The notes under the pieces: model-generated | Seen by the model: only the letters and a program-made list of their open reading frames with translations | Databases searched by the model: none | Told to the model about the DNA's origin: nothing | Shown here: piece by piece, positions 20,739 to 31,900 of the stretch | How positions within the stretch are numbered: the first letter of the stretch is position 1 | Layout of the letters: each line of letters opens with the position of its first letter | Program-made: the position numbers and the translations under genes | Source of the DNA: Zelonia costaricensis | Lineage: Eukaryota; Euglenozoa; Kinetoplastea; Trypanosomatida; Trypanosomatidae | Direction: 5' to 3' | Assembly (NCBI GenBank): GCA_030849075.1 | Contig: JASAOO010003458.1 | Location: 1 to 64,000 of the forward strand | Length of the DNA: 64,000 bases

Positions 20739-23700
20739 ATGAGGCTACACACAAAACTCGAACGGGGCGGCAACGCCGACGACGAAGCTGCGACACGCCG
20801 GCGGACCGCGGCGCTCATCGACGCAGCGCGCAGGTGGCTGATCGGCACTCCGTGGGACTCGGAGACACCCACCGCATCGGCAGCCGCGGGAGAGACCCAT
20901 CGCGCCCCACCCGTGGTGCGTGTGCTCTGCCAGCTGATGGAGGTGAGCCGACTGCAGCGGCTTCTGGCCGACGCCGCGGCGCCGTCTCACGCAGACGCAG
21001 CACCACGGCACGTCGACGCGGGAGCGAGATCCGCGGCGCACGGCGCCCTCGCCGACGGCGGCCCCTTGAGCTGCCGCCTGCGCCACCAGCTGCGACACAG
21101 TCACCCCAGCGTGCAGGAGCTGCACCACGCCTGCGGAGACGCCGGCGCCACGGGTGCGGCGCTTGGCGAGGATGTCGCGGACGTCTTCTGGGCCCTCGTG
21201 TTGTACCTCTCTGCAGCTCTGACGTGGCGGCACCGCCGACATCGCGGCGCGCATGGACGCGCAGAAGCGTACGCCGCGGACATCGTCAGCAGCTCACGCG
21301 ACACGTCGCAGTCGCGCGTCAACGAGCGACGCGGTGCCGCGTCACGACACGAGAGTCCACGCGCCTCGCTGGACTCCGCCGCCACCACCGCTGCCGCGGC
21401 GCCGTCCCACGCCGACTCCTTCGTGGCAGCGCTCCGCTCGCACTACGCACCAGACGCGGCTGTGGACGCGCGGGTGCCGAGCCGTTGTCAGGCGGTGCTG
21501 CAGCGCGTGCTGCCCGTCCTGGAAGCGCGGCTAGCCGAGTCTCAGCTGTGGCGACAACCCTCACTGCTCGCCGCCCTCGATGTGCTGGCGCGGGCGGTGA
21601 CAGAGACGGAGGGCGCCGTGCACGCACCGCGGGGGCGCCATGCGCGTCGCAGCGGCGGTGCAGGCGGGGCGGGGGCGGGGCAGCGCTGCGTGACGTGCTA
21701 CGCCGCGGCGCTGGACGACGACCTTGCCGTGGAGGCACTGCGGCAGCTGCGGTGCTACGCGGCCGCGTACCACACCGGCAGCGACCCCGACGAGGCACTC
21801 GACGACGCTGACGTTCACGGCGACGACAGGCACGCGCGGAACGCGAGGTCTGCGCAGGAGACGAGGAGGAGGAGCGGCGTTGGGGCGGCCACGTCGCTCT
21901 CCGCGGCGGCGGTGGGTTGGGTGGCCGCCTGCCGCATCGCGCTGATGAACGGCTGCCGCAGTGCCCTCGCCCGCCTGTGCCGTCCCACGCCAGGGGCCGC
22001 GTGCGCGTGGCGCGAGGACGATGGCGATGGCCGCGATGCCGCTCGTGGGAGGGTGCGGGTGGCGACTTCGAGCGGCAGCAGCGGTGGCGGCACCTCACGG
22101 GCAGTGCTGGATGCTTTGTGGGGCAGCTGGTGGCAGGCGGAGCTGTGCCTCGCCTCTGTGCCCGCACTCGAAGGCAGTGCTGCCGTGCGCGGTGCGGCGG
22201 CGCGGTGGCGCAGTGTGGAGCTCTTCCTGTCGGTGGTGCTGCCGCGCATGGTGTCTGAGTGCGCCGCTCCCAGCAGTGCACGCGGCAGCGGTGGCGGTAA
22301 CGACGGCACAGCGACCCTCCGCGTCCGCCGCGCGCTCCTGGCGGAGCTCCTCCGTTTACCGCTCGTGACGCACCTCCCGACGCAGGAGCGGCACGGTCGG
22401 GGTGCGCGGGGCAGCGCGGTGGGCGGAGACGACACGGAGGCACACGTCGACTCGCCCAGCCCCGTCTACGGAACGGTGGGGCACTGGCTGGCAGCGCACG
22501 GTGACTCGCCGGTGCTGACGCTGCTGGGCGACGCCGTGTCCGGCTACGAAGAAAGCGCTGACGACTCTGCTGTTGCGAGTGCCACTGCTGCCGCGGTGGC
22601 GGCGGCACGACCCGCACACGCGCACGGTGCACTCGTCCTTGCCGCGCCGAGCAGCGCAGCCGGCACGAGGCGCGTAGAGGAAAGCACGGCTCACTCGGTC
22701 AGCCGGCCGGCGCGTCCGCATGTGGTGGACTTTGGCGCGGCTCACACGGCGAAGGGTGCGGAGGGCAGCGCGGCCAGTGCGGATGCAGGCGTGGCGTCGC
22801 GTGGCCACTCTTCTGCACCAGCAGCAGCCCCGCCGCGTGAGCCGCTGACGGCGGCGTGGCTCTGGGGCCGGCACCTCGTGGACACCATGGGCCGCACGGC
22901 GCTCAGCGTGGCCTGCCTCGGGCAGCACTTCTCCTGCGTCCGGCTGCTGCTGCAGGGCGGCGCCTCCCCCGATTCGCTTGCAGGGGACGTGGTGTCGGCC
23001 GCCTCTCTTGCCAGCCTGCCACTGCCCCTCCTCCGGCTGCTCTACGACCCATGCTTGCTGGAGGGCACCAGCGGTGCAGGCGCCGCGGCGGTGCCGCAGC
23101 CGGGGATGGCCGAGCGGCTGCGCCAGCCGACGTGTCCGCCAGCCGCAGCAGCCCGCACGCTGGCCCGCCTGGCACTGCGCCTCTGGACGGAGAAGGTGCA
23201 GCACGCACCGATGCCGCGCTGGCAAGCGGCAGAGTCGTCCATGACGGGATGGCACGAGGCATACGCGCCGTACCGCGCCGCACAAGATCGTGTGCTGCGC
23301 CCTGCCATGGCCGCGGTGGAGTTCGATCCCTTCGAGCCCATTGCACGCCTCGTGCTGCTGGCGGTCTTGACGCGGCGGCTCGCGGACTGGCTGACCTCTA
23401 CGCCCCTCTCCGCGCGCTGCGGGACTGCGGACGGCCTGTCGCGTGCATCCCCGCCGTCCCTAACCGCGGCGCACGTGTCGACGCGCCAGCCCCGGCTGCA
23501 GCACACCGTCGCCCTGCGGCTGTACACGCAGCTGACGTGCCCCCTCGCGCGGGCGCTGCTGTGTCGCGCTGTCGCGGCGCGGTGTGCGGTGTGTGCGGCG
23601 CTGGAGGCCCGCGAGGAGCGCGCGCTGTCGATGGCGCAGTCCGCGGCGACAGCAGCAGCCCGAGTGCACGACGCCGAGGCCGACGGTGGGGCCGGTGCGG

Positions 23701-25052
23701 TGGACCACGGAACGCTTCCTTCGTCGCCATCGCAGCCTCCGCTGACGCCCTCGGAGGCTACGAAGGCGCGTGTGGAGTTGCAGGAGCTGCACACTCGCGT
23801 GCTGGCCGGCGTGGCGGAGCTCGATGAGCAGCTCGCCGCTGAGCAGCACGCGCTGCTGCAGTGGCGAACAGCTGCTGTGGAGCGGGAGGTGGGTGCGGAC
23901 GGCGCGCCGCCACGTGGCGCAGATGCGCGGCAGTGCAACGCGGGTCGTCGGCGGTCGCCATCGCGTCTACGTGCCACCACGGCAGCTGCTGCCGCGGTGG
24001 ATGGAGTGGCCACGGTGCTGTGCGGCACGGGTGGCCCCGCACGCTACCTCCTCTGCGTGGTGCCAGACCCGGCGCCTCCGAGGTGGGAGGCGACAAGCGC
24101 GGGCGCCGGTAGCGCGGTGGTGGAGCCAACGTTGTGGGTCGACGCTGCGGCCGCAGAGTGCGCGACACCGCGGCAGGCGTGGCTGCGGCTGCCCGACGGC
24201 GTGGACGTGGACGGGCTCCTGCGAGAGGGCGGCGGCGGCGGTGCCTTCGCGGCGGTGGCGGAGGACATGCCGTTGACGGCGCCCCTGCAACGCGGCGACC
24301 TCGTTGTGGTGCGGCACCACGGCGCCGATGGCGACGACAGCGGCGTCGATGACGCGGCTGGTGCGGGGCGGCGCCGCCGTGCAGTGCCAAAGTTTGTCGT
24401 GGAGCGCGTCTTCTCCGACTGCCGCACGCGGCCGTACCTCCTCGCGCGACCGCCGCGCGCCGCACCGCCGCCGATGAGTGTCGCGCTCCCGTACGTGCCG
24501 CTGGACGCCTCGACGTGGCCGTCTCAACGCATGACGCTGCACGCGTGTTGCCTGCCCGCAGTGTACGCGGCGCGCCTTCCACCGCAGGAGGGATGCGGCA
24601 CAGGCCACCCGCTCGACTGGCTTGCACAGCCGCCGCCACACCCGACATCGAGGCTCTCATCGCCGCCTGTGGCAGACGACGTGCTGGCGCTGCTGCAGAC
24701 GAGCTCGGCGTGGGCGTCGCGGTGGGCACGGACGGTGTGGGCCGGGCAGCAGCCCTGTTGGCTTGCCGAGGCCGGCGGAGACGGCGCTGACGAAGCCGGT
24801 GCGGTGCACTTCACCGACCCCTTCCAGACGGGTGATGGTCACACGCCAGGCGGCGAGGGTGCGGCCCGCCACGTGCTCTTGCGCGTTCGGCGAGCCCCTG
24901 CGCCGGACGGCGTCGCGGCGCCAGGAGGCGGTGCATCGGGCCGCGGGAGCGGCGGCCGTGACACCGAGGCGACGCTGTGGGTGGGGGATGTCGTGGTGGG
25001 CAGCCGAACGCTGCTCGCTCCACTGTGTGCGAGCTCGTCATGTTGCCCCTAG
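20739..25052 (+). CDS. Large unrecognised protein with an ankyrin-like repeat
   Basis: The product is 1,437 residues, very rich in Ala, Arg and short-chain residues, with many low-complexity stretches. The one domain-like element is an ankyrin repeat at about 713-745. It contains the typical GRTALSVAC...VRLLLQGGASPD pattern. Two adjoining helices (SAASLASLPLPLLRLLYDP) may be a degenerate second repeat. A Glu-rich, possibly coiled-coil stretch (ATKARVELQELHTRVLAGVA and following) lies at about 1005-1050. A Gln/Leu-rich segment occurs before it. Ankyrin repeats mediate protein contacts, but no specific function can be assigned. The start is the ATG at 20739, just after a CA-rich tract. The uniform GC-rich third positions and the length support a real gene. 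Confidence 0.8.
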   Translation: MRLHTKLERGGNADDEAATRRRTAALIDAARRWLIGTPWDSETPTASAAAGETHRAPPVVRVLCQLMEVSRLQRLLADAAAPSHADAAPRHVDAGARSAAHGALADGGPLSCRLRHQLRHSHPSVQELHHACGDAGATGAALGEDVADVFWALVLYLSAALTWRHRRHRGAHGRAEAYAADIVSSSRDTSQSRVNERRGAASRHESPRASLDSAATTAAAAPSHADSFVAALRSHYAPDAAVDARVPSRCQAVLQRVLPVLEARLAESQLWRQPSLLAALDVLARAVTETEGAVHAPRGRHARRSGGAGGAGAGQRCVTCYAAALDDDLAVEALRQLRCYAAAYHTGSDPDEALDDADVHGDDRHARNARSAQETRRRSGVGAATSLSAAAVGWVAACRIALMNGCRSALARLCRPTPGAACAWREDDGDGRDAARGRVRVATSSGSSGGGTSRAVLDALWGSWWQAELCLASVPALEGSAAVRGAAARWRSVELFLSVVLPRMVSECAAPSSARGSGGGNDGTATLRVRRALLAELLRLPLVTHLPTQERHGRGARGSAVGGDDTEAHVDSPSPVYGTVGHWLAAHGDSPVLTLLGDAVSGYEESADDSAVASATAAAVAAARPAHAHGALVLAAPSSAAGTRRVEESTAHSVSRPARPHVVDFGAAHTAKGAEGSAASADAGVASRGHSSAPAAAPPREPLTAAWLWGRHLVDTMGRTALSVACLGQHFSCVRLLLQGGASPDSLAGDVVSAASLASLPLPLLRLLYDPCLLEGTSGAGAAAVPQPGMAERLRQPTCPPAAAARTLARLALRLWTEKVQHAPMPRWQAAESSMTGWHEAYAPYRAAQDRVLRPAMAAVEFDPFEPIARLVLLAVLTRRLADWLTSTPLSARCGTADGLSRASPPSLTAAHVSTRQPRLQHTVALRLYTQLTCPLARALLCRAVAARCAVCAALEAREERALSMAQSAATAAARVHDAEADGGAGAVDHGTLPSSPSQPPLTPSEATKARVELQELHTRVLAGVAELDEQLAAEQHALLQWRTAAVEREVGADGAPPRGADARQCNAGRRRSPSRLRATTAAAAAVDGVATVLCGTGGPARYLLCVVPDPAPPRWEATSAGAGSAVVEPTLWVDAAAAECATPRQAWLRLPDGVDVDGLLREGGGGGAFAAVAEDMPLTAPLQRGDLVVVRHHGADGDDSGVDDAAGAGRRRRAVPKFVVERVFSDCRTRPYLLARPPRAAPPPMSVALPYVPLDASTWPSQRMTLHACCLPAVYAARLPPQEGCGTGHPLDWLAQPPPHPTSRLSSPPVADDVLALLQTSSAWASRWARTVWAGQQPCWLAEAGGDGADEAGAVHFTDPFQTGDGHTPGGEGAARHVLLRVRRAPAPDGVAAPGGGASGRGSGGRDTEATLWVGDVVVGSRTLLAPLCASSSCCP

Positions 25053-25438
25053 CCTATATCTCTCTTTGCGGAGGTGCGTATGTGTATGTGTGAGTTCGCA
25101 TCCACGTGCGCGCACTGCGCTACAACGGTGCCGCTGTGTTTCCTCGCCGCACTCCACAGGCTGACGTTCGCGCTCGCCCGAGTCAAGAGGGAGCCCCGAC
25201 ATGTCTGTGTGTGTGTGTGTGTGTGTGACGTCGACAAGGCAGGGTACGACAACCCATGGGCGAAGCGCGCCCCGGCATCATCAACGCGGGGGTGTGCCCG
25301 CCTCGCACGCTGACCGCAGCTGGCCGACCGCATCCCCAGTCGCCCCAACCCTCGGCCCCCCCCCCCCCCTCGCTGCCTGCCTCCCCCTCCTCGCCCACCC
25401 CTCCTGCCTCCCCCTCCCCCTCCCCTTTGCAGCTCTTC
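25053..25438 (+). other. Intergenic spacer
   Basis: A TG-rich patch follows the stop (25077-25092), with a (TG)n run at 25204-25227. A long polypyrimidine block (25353-25430) ends in TTTGCAG. No gene is seen. Confidence 0.7.
25431..25432 (+). other. Candidate trans-splice acceptor
   Basis: The AG of CCCTTTGCAG ends almost 80 bases of C/T-rich sequence and lies 6 bases before the chosen ATG at 25439. This is one of the clearest acceptor signals in the window. Confidence 0.7.
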
Positions 25439-27166
25439 ATGGACAGCGCGGCCCCGGCGGAGCTGACGGAGTCGGCACCGGCGGCCCCCGCTCCGCCGCC
25501 GGCCCACATCACCATGCCACGCACCATGATGCGCTTCTACAGCCACTTCACGGCTCGCCTGGCGCAGCCGCCACAGAGCCCCGTGACAGGCGACGCGGAC
25601 AACACGCTAGCGGCTCTCTCCGCCGCGCAGCGCGAGGCACTCGGGCCGGTGCTGTGGCAGTGGCTCGCGCTCGTGGCCGCCTCGGCGCAGCCGCCGCCAC
25701 GCCCGTCGCCGCACACCGCGGCCCCCGCCCCGCTGTCCCCGCCAGCGGTGGAGCGGCTCCTCCAGCTGGGCTGCACGGCCCTCTTCGTCCCGTCCGGTGG
25801 CGAGGCGGCAGGGCACGCGGCACCCCGGCTGTGCCCACCCGACCCACCGGCGCCGTGGGGCCGCGACGAGCGATGGCGCCGACGGGACCCAGCGGCGGAC
25901 CTCCTCGCCGCCAGCCTGCAGGAGCTCAGCCAGCACGGTCCGCTCTTCAGCGCGTGGTGTGCGCTGGCCTACATGTGCTTGCGGCCCGCCTCTCTCTCGT
26001 GGAAGGGCACGGAGCCGGACGCAGAGTGCGGAGGCGCGGATGCGGCTGCCGATGCTGTTGCGGCTGTGCAACGCCTCCGCGTGGCTTGGAAAGCTAGCCT
26101 GGCTCGTGTGCGTGGCGCGGCCGCACTACACGCAAGTGTCGATGCGGGTGCCGGCATTGACGCAGACGCCGCAGCGCAGCTCTGGGCAGCGATGTGCGAG
26201 ACGCGCAGCGCTCGTGCAGTGGATGCCGAGGACGACGTGCGGGGCCCCAGCGACGGCGACACCGCCGTGGACATGCACCTCTGGAGTGCGCAGTGGTATG
26301 GCGAGTGCAGCCGCGTGGCTGCCAAGGGGCGCGACGACGGATTCCGCGAGGAGCGTGCGGGGCTGCCAGCAACACTGCTGACGCGCGTGATGCAGTACAT
26401 GTGCGGGCGGCTCGAGGCGGAGTTGCAGCACCAGGCACGGCGACGGCGGCGGCGAAGCGAGGCGGAGCTGGCGGACGCCGAAGGCCCCAGCAGCAGCACC
26501 ACCACCGCCAACGCGGAGTCGCCGAGTGCTACGGCGAACGCCGTCGGCACTGTTACGGCCACAACCGCGGCAACAACGACAGTGTCGGCGACCTCGGCCG
26601 TGGTGCCTATGCTACGTGTCGAGCAGCGGCAGCGACCGCTGCGCATCGGCTCGCTGGCAGCCCTTGCCTTGCAGCCGGCCATGAACACGGCGGCGGCGGC
26701 AGCGGCGGCAGCGGCGGCTGGGCCCACGTCCCGCGCGCCAGGGCGGCGGCGGCGGCGTGGCTGGGGTTTGCGACCCGACGACAGCGATGACAGCGACGAG
26801 GAAGAAGACGCCGACAGCGACGGGAGCGGCACCACGGCGCGGAGCAGTGGTAGCGGCGTGGCGCGGCTCCTCCGCGCGGGCCCGCACCAGCGCTTCGAGG
26901 TCGGCATCGCCTCTGGTGTGCTCACCACCTTCGACATGACACTGCTGGACGGCCCTGGCGGTGGTGGGCTGCTGGCGGGAAGCTCGGGTGCGAGAGCCGC
27001 CGCCGATGCTGCCTGCATGCCGCGGCTCACGGGGGAGTCGCACCTTCGCGCCGGCACGGTGCACTGGTGGACGCTCAGCAACCAGCAGCAGCAGATGCAG
27101 TCAACGCGTCGCGCGGCGCCAGCAGCAGCAGCAACGGCCGCCACGGGTGGTAAGCGTCGGCTGTGA
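25439..27166 (+). CDS. Unrecognised protein, Ala/Ser-rich
   Basis: The product is 575 residues; I recognise no family. The first 240 or so residues form the best candidate folded region (for example LARLAQ-type helices and the cysteine-containing stretch WCALAYMCLRPASLSW at about 175-190). A basic cluster (RRRRRSEAEL, about 335-345) is followed by a Ser/Thr/Ala-rich tract. A run of eleven or so alanines and an acidic DDSDDSDEEEDADS segment follow. The C-terminal 130 residues look ordered again (VGIASGVLTTFDMTLLDG). The chosen start lies 6 bases after a textbook polypyrimidine-AG. The frame extends upstream to 25256, but only through the pyrimidine tract, so the longer form would be removed by trans-splicing. 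Confidence 0.72.
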   Translation: MDSAAPAELTESAPAAPAPPPAHITMPRTMMRFYSHFTARLAQPPQSPVTGDADNTLAALSAAQREALGPVLWQWLALVAASAQPPPRPSPHTAAPAPLSPPAVERLLQLGCTALFVPSGGEAAGHAAPRLCPPDPPAPWGRDERWRRRDPAADLLAASLQELSQHGPLFSAWCALAYMCLRPASLSWKGTEPDAECGGADAAADAVAAVQRLRVAWKASLARVRGAAALHASVDAGAGIDADAAAQLWAAMCETRSARAVDAEDDVRGPSDGDTAVDMHLWSAQWYGECSRVAAKGRDDGFREERAGLPATLLTRVMQYMCGRLEAELQHQARRRRRRSEAELADAEGPSSSTTTANAESPSATANAVGTVTATTAATTTVSATSAVVPMLRVEQRQRPLRIGSLAALALQPAMNTAAAAAAAAAAGPTSRAPGRRRRRGWGLRPDDSDDSDEEEDADSDGSGTTARSSGSGVARLLRAGPHQRFEVGIASGVLTTFDMTLLDGPGGGGLLAGSSGARAAADAACMPRLTGESHLRAGTVHWWTLSNQQQQMQSTRRAAPAAAATAATGGKRRL

Positions 27167-28989
27167 GTACGGCGCGCACCGGTCCTGTCGAGTTCCTGAC
27201 GTGGTTCCTGATGAGCTCATGCAACACAGCGCGCGGTGCCCCCGCTGTGCTGAGACACACGTCAGCAGGATACGGGAGGGTTTCTCCACTCCTTGTTCCC
27301 GCTCCTCCTCGCTTCACTGCTAAATGACGGAGAAGCCCTTCAAAGCACGCAAGTGCCTTGCATGATCGCCGCTCCTGGGCAACAGGAACGCCGCTCAGAC
27401 TAACACGAACGCCATGCTCGCCTCTCGTGCGGCGCACACGTGTGTGTGTGTGTGTGTGTGTGTGCTGACAGAGAACAGCGGAGGTGCCAACGCCTCCTAT
27501 CACGGTTTCAGGATGGGGCCCGCATCTCGCCTCCCTCCCTTCATGACCGCCACTGCGCAACCAATGTGACCCCAAAACCTACCCGCCTCCCGCCTCACTC
27601 GCTCTCCTCTACGCGTCTGGCTGACACACCACTACCGCCCCTCCCCCCACCCCATACGCACACACGCACGCACGTTCTTCGTCCCCGCTATACCCGCGCC
27701 TCCCCCATCCCCCCCCCCGCCCCTCTACTCGGCCACGCAGTTTAGAAACCTGCCGCGGGTGCTGCGCCGGTAGCACGCCTTTGTTGTCACCTCACCTCGC
27801 CCTGCTTCTCGTTTGTCTGGTTTGCTGTTGCTCCTCAATTCCGCTCTCCACTCTGTTCTTCACCCCCCCCCATCACCACCTTCGGGCGGGCTCGGTCTGT
27901 TGGATTGTGTGCGTGCGTGTCTCCCCGGTGCCTGTGTGAGCGTGTGCAGGCAATCTGGCCTTTCACCCCTCTCCCCCCACACACACACACACACACGTAC
28001 CTGTCGTCTGCATCGTACCTGCCGTGTGCGTGTGCGTGTGTGTGTTGGTGTTCGCCCCATCGCCTCCGCAGCACACACACACACACACCTACACACAAAC
28101 GCGTACCCGAGCAGCCATATCAACTGTGGACTCCCTCGTCCTTCTTGGCCCCCTACCCCCCCTCCCACCTCACATCAACCTCCTCCAGCGACGCTCTCAA
28201 GAACTGTCTTGCCTTGAGGCGGAGAGTCCACCGTCTCCGCGCACTTGCAGCGGTCGCCGGTCTGTGCGTGCGTGTTGACGAGTTTTGTTTTTTCTTATTG
28301 CCGGCAGTGGTGGTGGTGGTGGTGGTCTGACCGTGTCGCTGTCTTTATCGCTGGTCCCTCTGCGGCTGTGTTCGCGCCTGTTTTCGCTGCGCTTGCTTCG
28401 GTGCCCCCGTACGCGCACCCTCGCCCAGTCGCGTGCTGTCTTTCTCTCTCTCCCCTCAACGCCGTTCTTTTTCGCTGCGTCTGCTCTGTGTGCAGTGTGA
28501 CTGACATTGTGTGTGTGTGTGACGGGGTGGTTGCGTGTGTTTCACGATCGGTTTCGTTATCATTGCTTATCTGAGGCCGACTCGACGCGCCGCCTCTCTG
28601 AATCATTCGTTCCACGCTCCCTTTCCTCCCCCCCCCCTCCCACGCCCTTCGCACCAGCTTGTGCGGCGCCGCTTTGATCGACCTCTGCGCGTGAGGGGAA
28701 GCGTGTCTGTGTGTCTGGGTGTGTGCGAGCTGCCACGTATCTTGTCAGCTCCCACACACACACACACACACACTACCCCACCCCACCACACCACACCCCG
28801 CTCTCTGCGTGCACTCTCCTGCTTCCGCGCACTTCCTGATCTCTCCTCCTCCTCCTGTTGCACCGCAGCACCGCTGCATCCGAGGTTGCGTGTGTGTGCG
28901 GCGTGACTTGGATTTGGGGCTGCCTACGTTTGCCCGTGCTGTTGTTGACTAGACCATCTTATCCCCGCGGGGTGTCACCGTGCGCGCGA
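27167..28989 (+). other. Intergenic spacer
   Basis: The spacer is 1.8 kb. A (TG)n run lies at 27439-27464, with CA-rich patches at 27979-27995 and 28070-28090. Alternating TG-rich and pyrimidine-rich sequence fills the rest. A G/T patch (GTG)n lies at 28306-28326 and a (CA)n tract at 28754-28771. A likely acceptor AG is at 28867-28868. No gene or RNA gene was recognised. Confidence 0.7.
28867..28868 (+). other. Candidate trans-splice acceptor of the giant SKP1-like gene
   Basis: The AG of CACCGCAG follows CTCTCCTCCTCCTCCTGTTG. The first in-frame ATG is 122 bases downstream at 28990. Confidence 0.5.
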
Positions 28990-31900
28990 ATGGAGAGTCC
29001 CGGCGCGGAGCGGGGCCCGGCGCCGGTGCCGACCGAGCCGACCATCACCATCATCTCCAGCGACGGCGAAGCCTTCTCACTCAGCCCGAGTGCCATCGCC
29101 CACTCCCACCTGCTGGAAGGCGCGGTACGGCGCTGGGCTGAGGTGTACCAGGCCGCGCTCAAGGGTCGACCTGGCGCCCCCGCCCTGGGGCCGCAGAGCA
29201 GCCTCGCCGACGCTGACGACGACGACGCCACGGCAGACGACCTGGAGGAGACCCCGGATGAGAACTACATCGCCCGCTTCTACGACGAGACCGCCAGCGA
29301 CGTGACGGCGGCCAGCGCCGCGCTGGACGAGGGGAACGGCGCGGGACCGGCAACGTCCAGCGCCGCCGCCGCAGCAGCAGCCGCGCGGGGTGGTGCCGGC
29401 GACGGGGACGACGAGGTGCGGCACGTGACACGTATGGTGAGCGTGCCGGCTGCAGGGGAGGAGACGGGGCCTCTAAACGAAGCGTTAGACGGCGAGGCAG
29501 GCACGTCAGGCAGCGGTGGTAAGGCCCACGAAGCGGCCGAGGGCAGTCGCGGATGGCTGAGCAGTGGCGACGGCAACGACTCGGACCGCACCGCCAGCGT
29601 GCTGCCCTCCTCCGCGGAGGGCTCGCTGTCCTCCATCACAAGCCCCTTCAAGTCGCAGAGCAACGGTGGCACCCCCACCCGTGCGGGGGAGGCGGGGCGC
29701 GTCGTGGAGCTCGCGGCGGCACCACAGCTCATCCCGGCCTTCGCGCCACCACCGCAGCCGCAGCAGCCGGCGTCGGCAGCACCGCTCTCGCCGTCAGCCA
29801 GCGCTGGCCGCATCGCCAGCGCTGGGGCGTCACGCAGCAGCAGCGCCGCCGCGGCCGCCGCCGCCGCACTCGGCGAGGGTGGCAGTGCCAGTGGACGGGC
29901 CCAGCGCTCCCCCGCGGCCGCGCTCGTGTCGCCCGCCAGCCGCGGCTCATACCCATCGCCGTTCACCCTCATGGACGCAGACCAGTCGACCCCCAGCGTG
30001 CTAAGTGACGAGGAAGCGGAGGAGACCGTGGACGACGAGGACGGGGCAGGGGCGGGCGGTGGCGCAGCCGCAAAGCCAGGTGTGCCGCCACGCGACCCCC
30101 GCAACCTCGGGGACGAGGGGCTGGACGACGGGGAGGGCGAGGGCGTCAGTGGCACAGGCCCACGGCCGGCCTCGTCCCCGGAGCCGGAACCGGCGACCGC
30201 CACGGCCGCAGCATCCGCAGCCGACCGGGCGGCGCCGCTGACGAACGGCCGCGCAGCCGCGGCCCGTCACTCCGACCCCACCGCGCACGGCTCTACTGCA
30301 GCTGCGGCGGCCGGCAGCGCCGATGCCGCGGGCCCTCTGCCCTCCCCGTCGTCCCCCAACTCCGCAGGTGCTGCGCAGAGGCCGCCCACCCCCTCCAGCA
30401 GCGCCAGCGAGCGGCGGCGCAGCAGCACCGTCGTGCAGGCCGCTGCCGACGCCGATGCTGACGGCGACGACGACGGCTTCCCGATCTCGAACGGCCTCGC
30501 GGCGGGGGAGGGCATCCACGCAGCTGGTGCCCCCGCGCTGTCCATCGTCGCGTCGGCGGAGGCGCCGCTGGGCGCGGCGGGCCGGCACAGCACATCGCCG
30601 GTGCCGCCCGACTGGCGCTCCCCCAGCAGCTGCCACCAGCGCACGCCGTGCATGGGCGACGAGGACGACGTTGGCGCCCTCCTCAGCGATGACGCGGTCA
30701 GCCCGCCGCGGACGGACGACGCCGGCCGCCCCAGCCACAGCACCGCCGGCGGCGGCTCGTCCCCGGCTAGCCGACCACCCGCCCCCGGCCCGACTGCGCT
30801 GCCGGGCCGCACGTCCCCTGCCACCGCCACGGACCCGGTCAGCGGCGCCGCCGTAGCCGGGCAAGCGGCGGACGGCAGTGGCGGAGGCGCGGCCGGTGCG
30901 CCTGCCAGCGACGCAGACGATCCGGAGGAGCTGCGCAGCAGCATCGTCTACGCCGACGGCATCCGCATCACCTCGAGCGCGATCGTCTTCGACCTGCTGC
31001 GGCCCCCCACCCCCGCCTCCGCCTGCGCCTCCCCGCACTTGCCCCGCGACGACGGTGCGGCGGCGCGGCGCACGGGCGGCGGCAGCGTGACGTCGGCAGA
31101 GGCTACGCCGCTCGCCTCCCCCAGCGCGGATGAGACGAGCGCGTCGGCGCTGCGCAGCGCCGCCTCCGGCGTCATGACGGCCTCGCCGCCGTCTGTGCCC
31201 ACGAGCACCACCGCGACGGCACCGCTGCACATCGGGTCGGCCACCCTCGTGTTGTGCATCAAGTACATGACGCACTTCGCGGAGGCAGAGGCGCAGGCGG
31301 CAGCAGCGGCGGCGGCGGCAGCAGCAAAGGGCCGGCGGCACAAGCACCGGCGGCACCACGCCAGGCGGCAAGACAGTGACAGCGCGGCAACGGCCACGAG
31401 CGACGAGGACGCGGAGGGCGGCAGCCGCGCAGCCGGGCGCTCCTCCACGTCTGGCACCGCCTCGCGGTCCTCGTCCACCTCGGCCGGCACGACGGCGGAC
31501 GCCAGCGACTCCGGCGACGAGGGCGGCTCGACCGTCAGCGACGCCTCCTTCAACCCCACCGTCGTGAATGTGCCGGGCGGCGCCGCGGGACCGGCGCAGA
31601 CCACCGCCAACACGACTCACACCAGCGCCGCTGCCGGCGCTGGGGCGGGAACGGTGGGGGCCGGTGGGCCGGCCATCATCGCCGCCCCGCTGTCGGCGCC
31701 GCTCGTCGCGGTCTTGTCCCCGTGGGAGCGCACGTTCCTCTACGCGGACGTGCTGGGCGCCCCGGAGGCGGTGCTGACGGCGTCGCTGGCGATTCTGGAG
31801 GTCTGCCCGGGGCTCGACTACGGCTCGCCCAGTATCTTCCTCGGCGATGCCAAGGTGAAGGCAGCGCTGATGGCGCCGCCGCCCCCACCAGAGGGGGTGC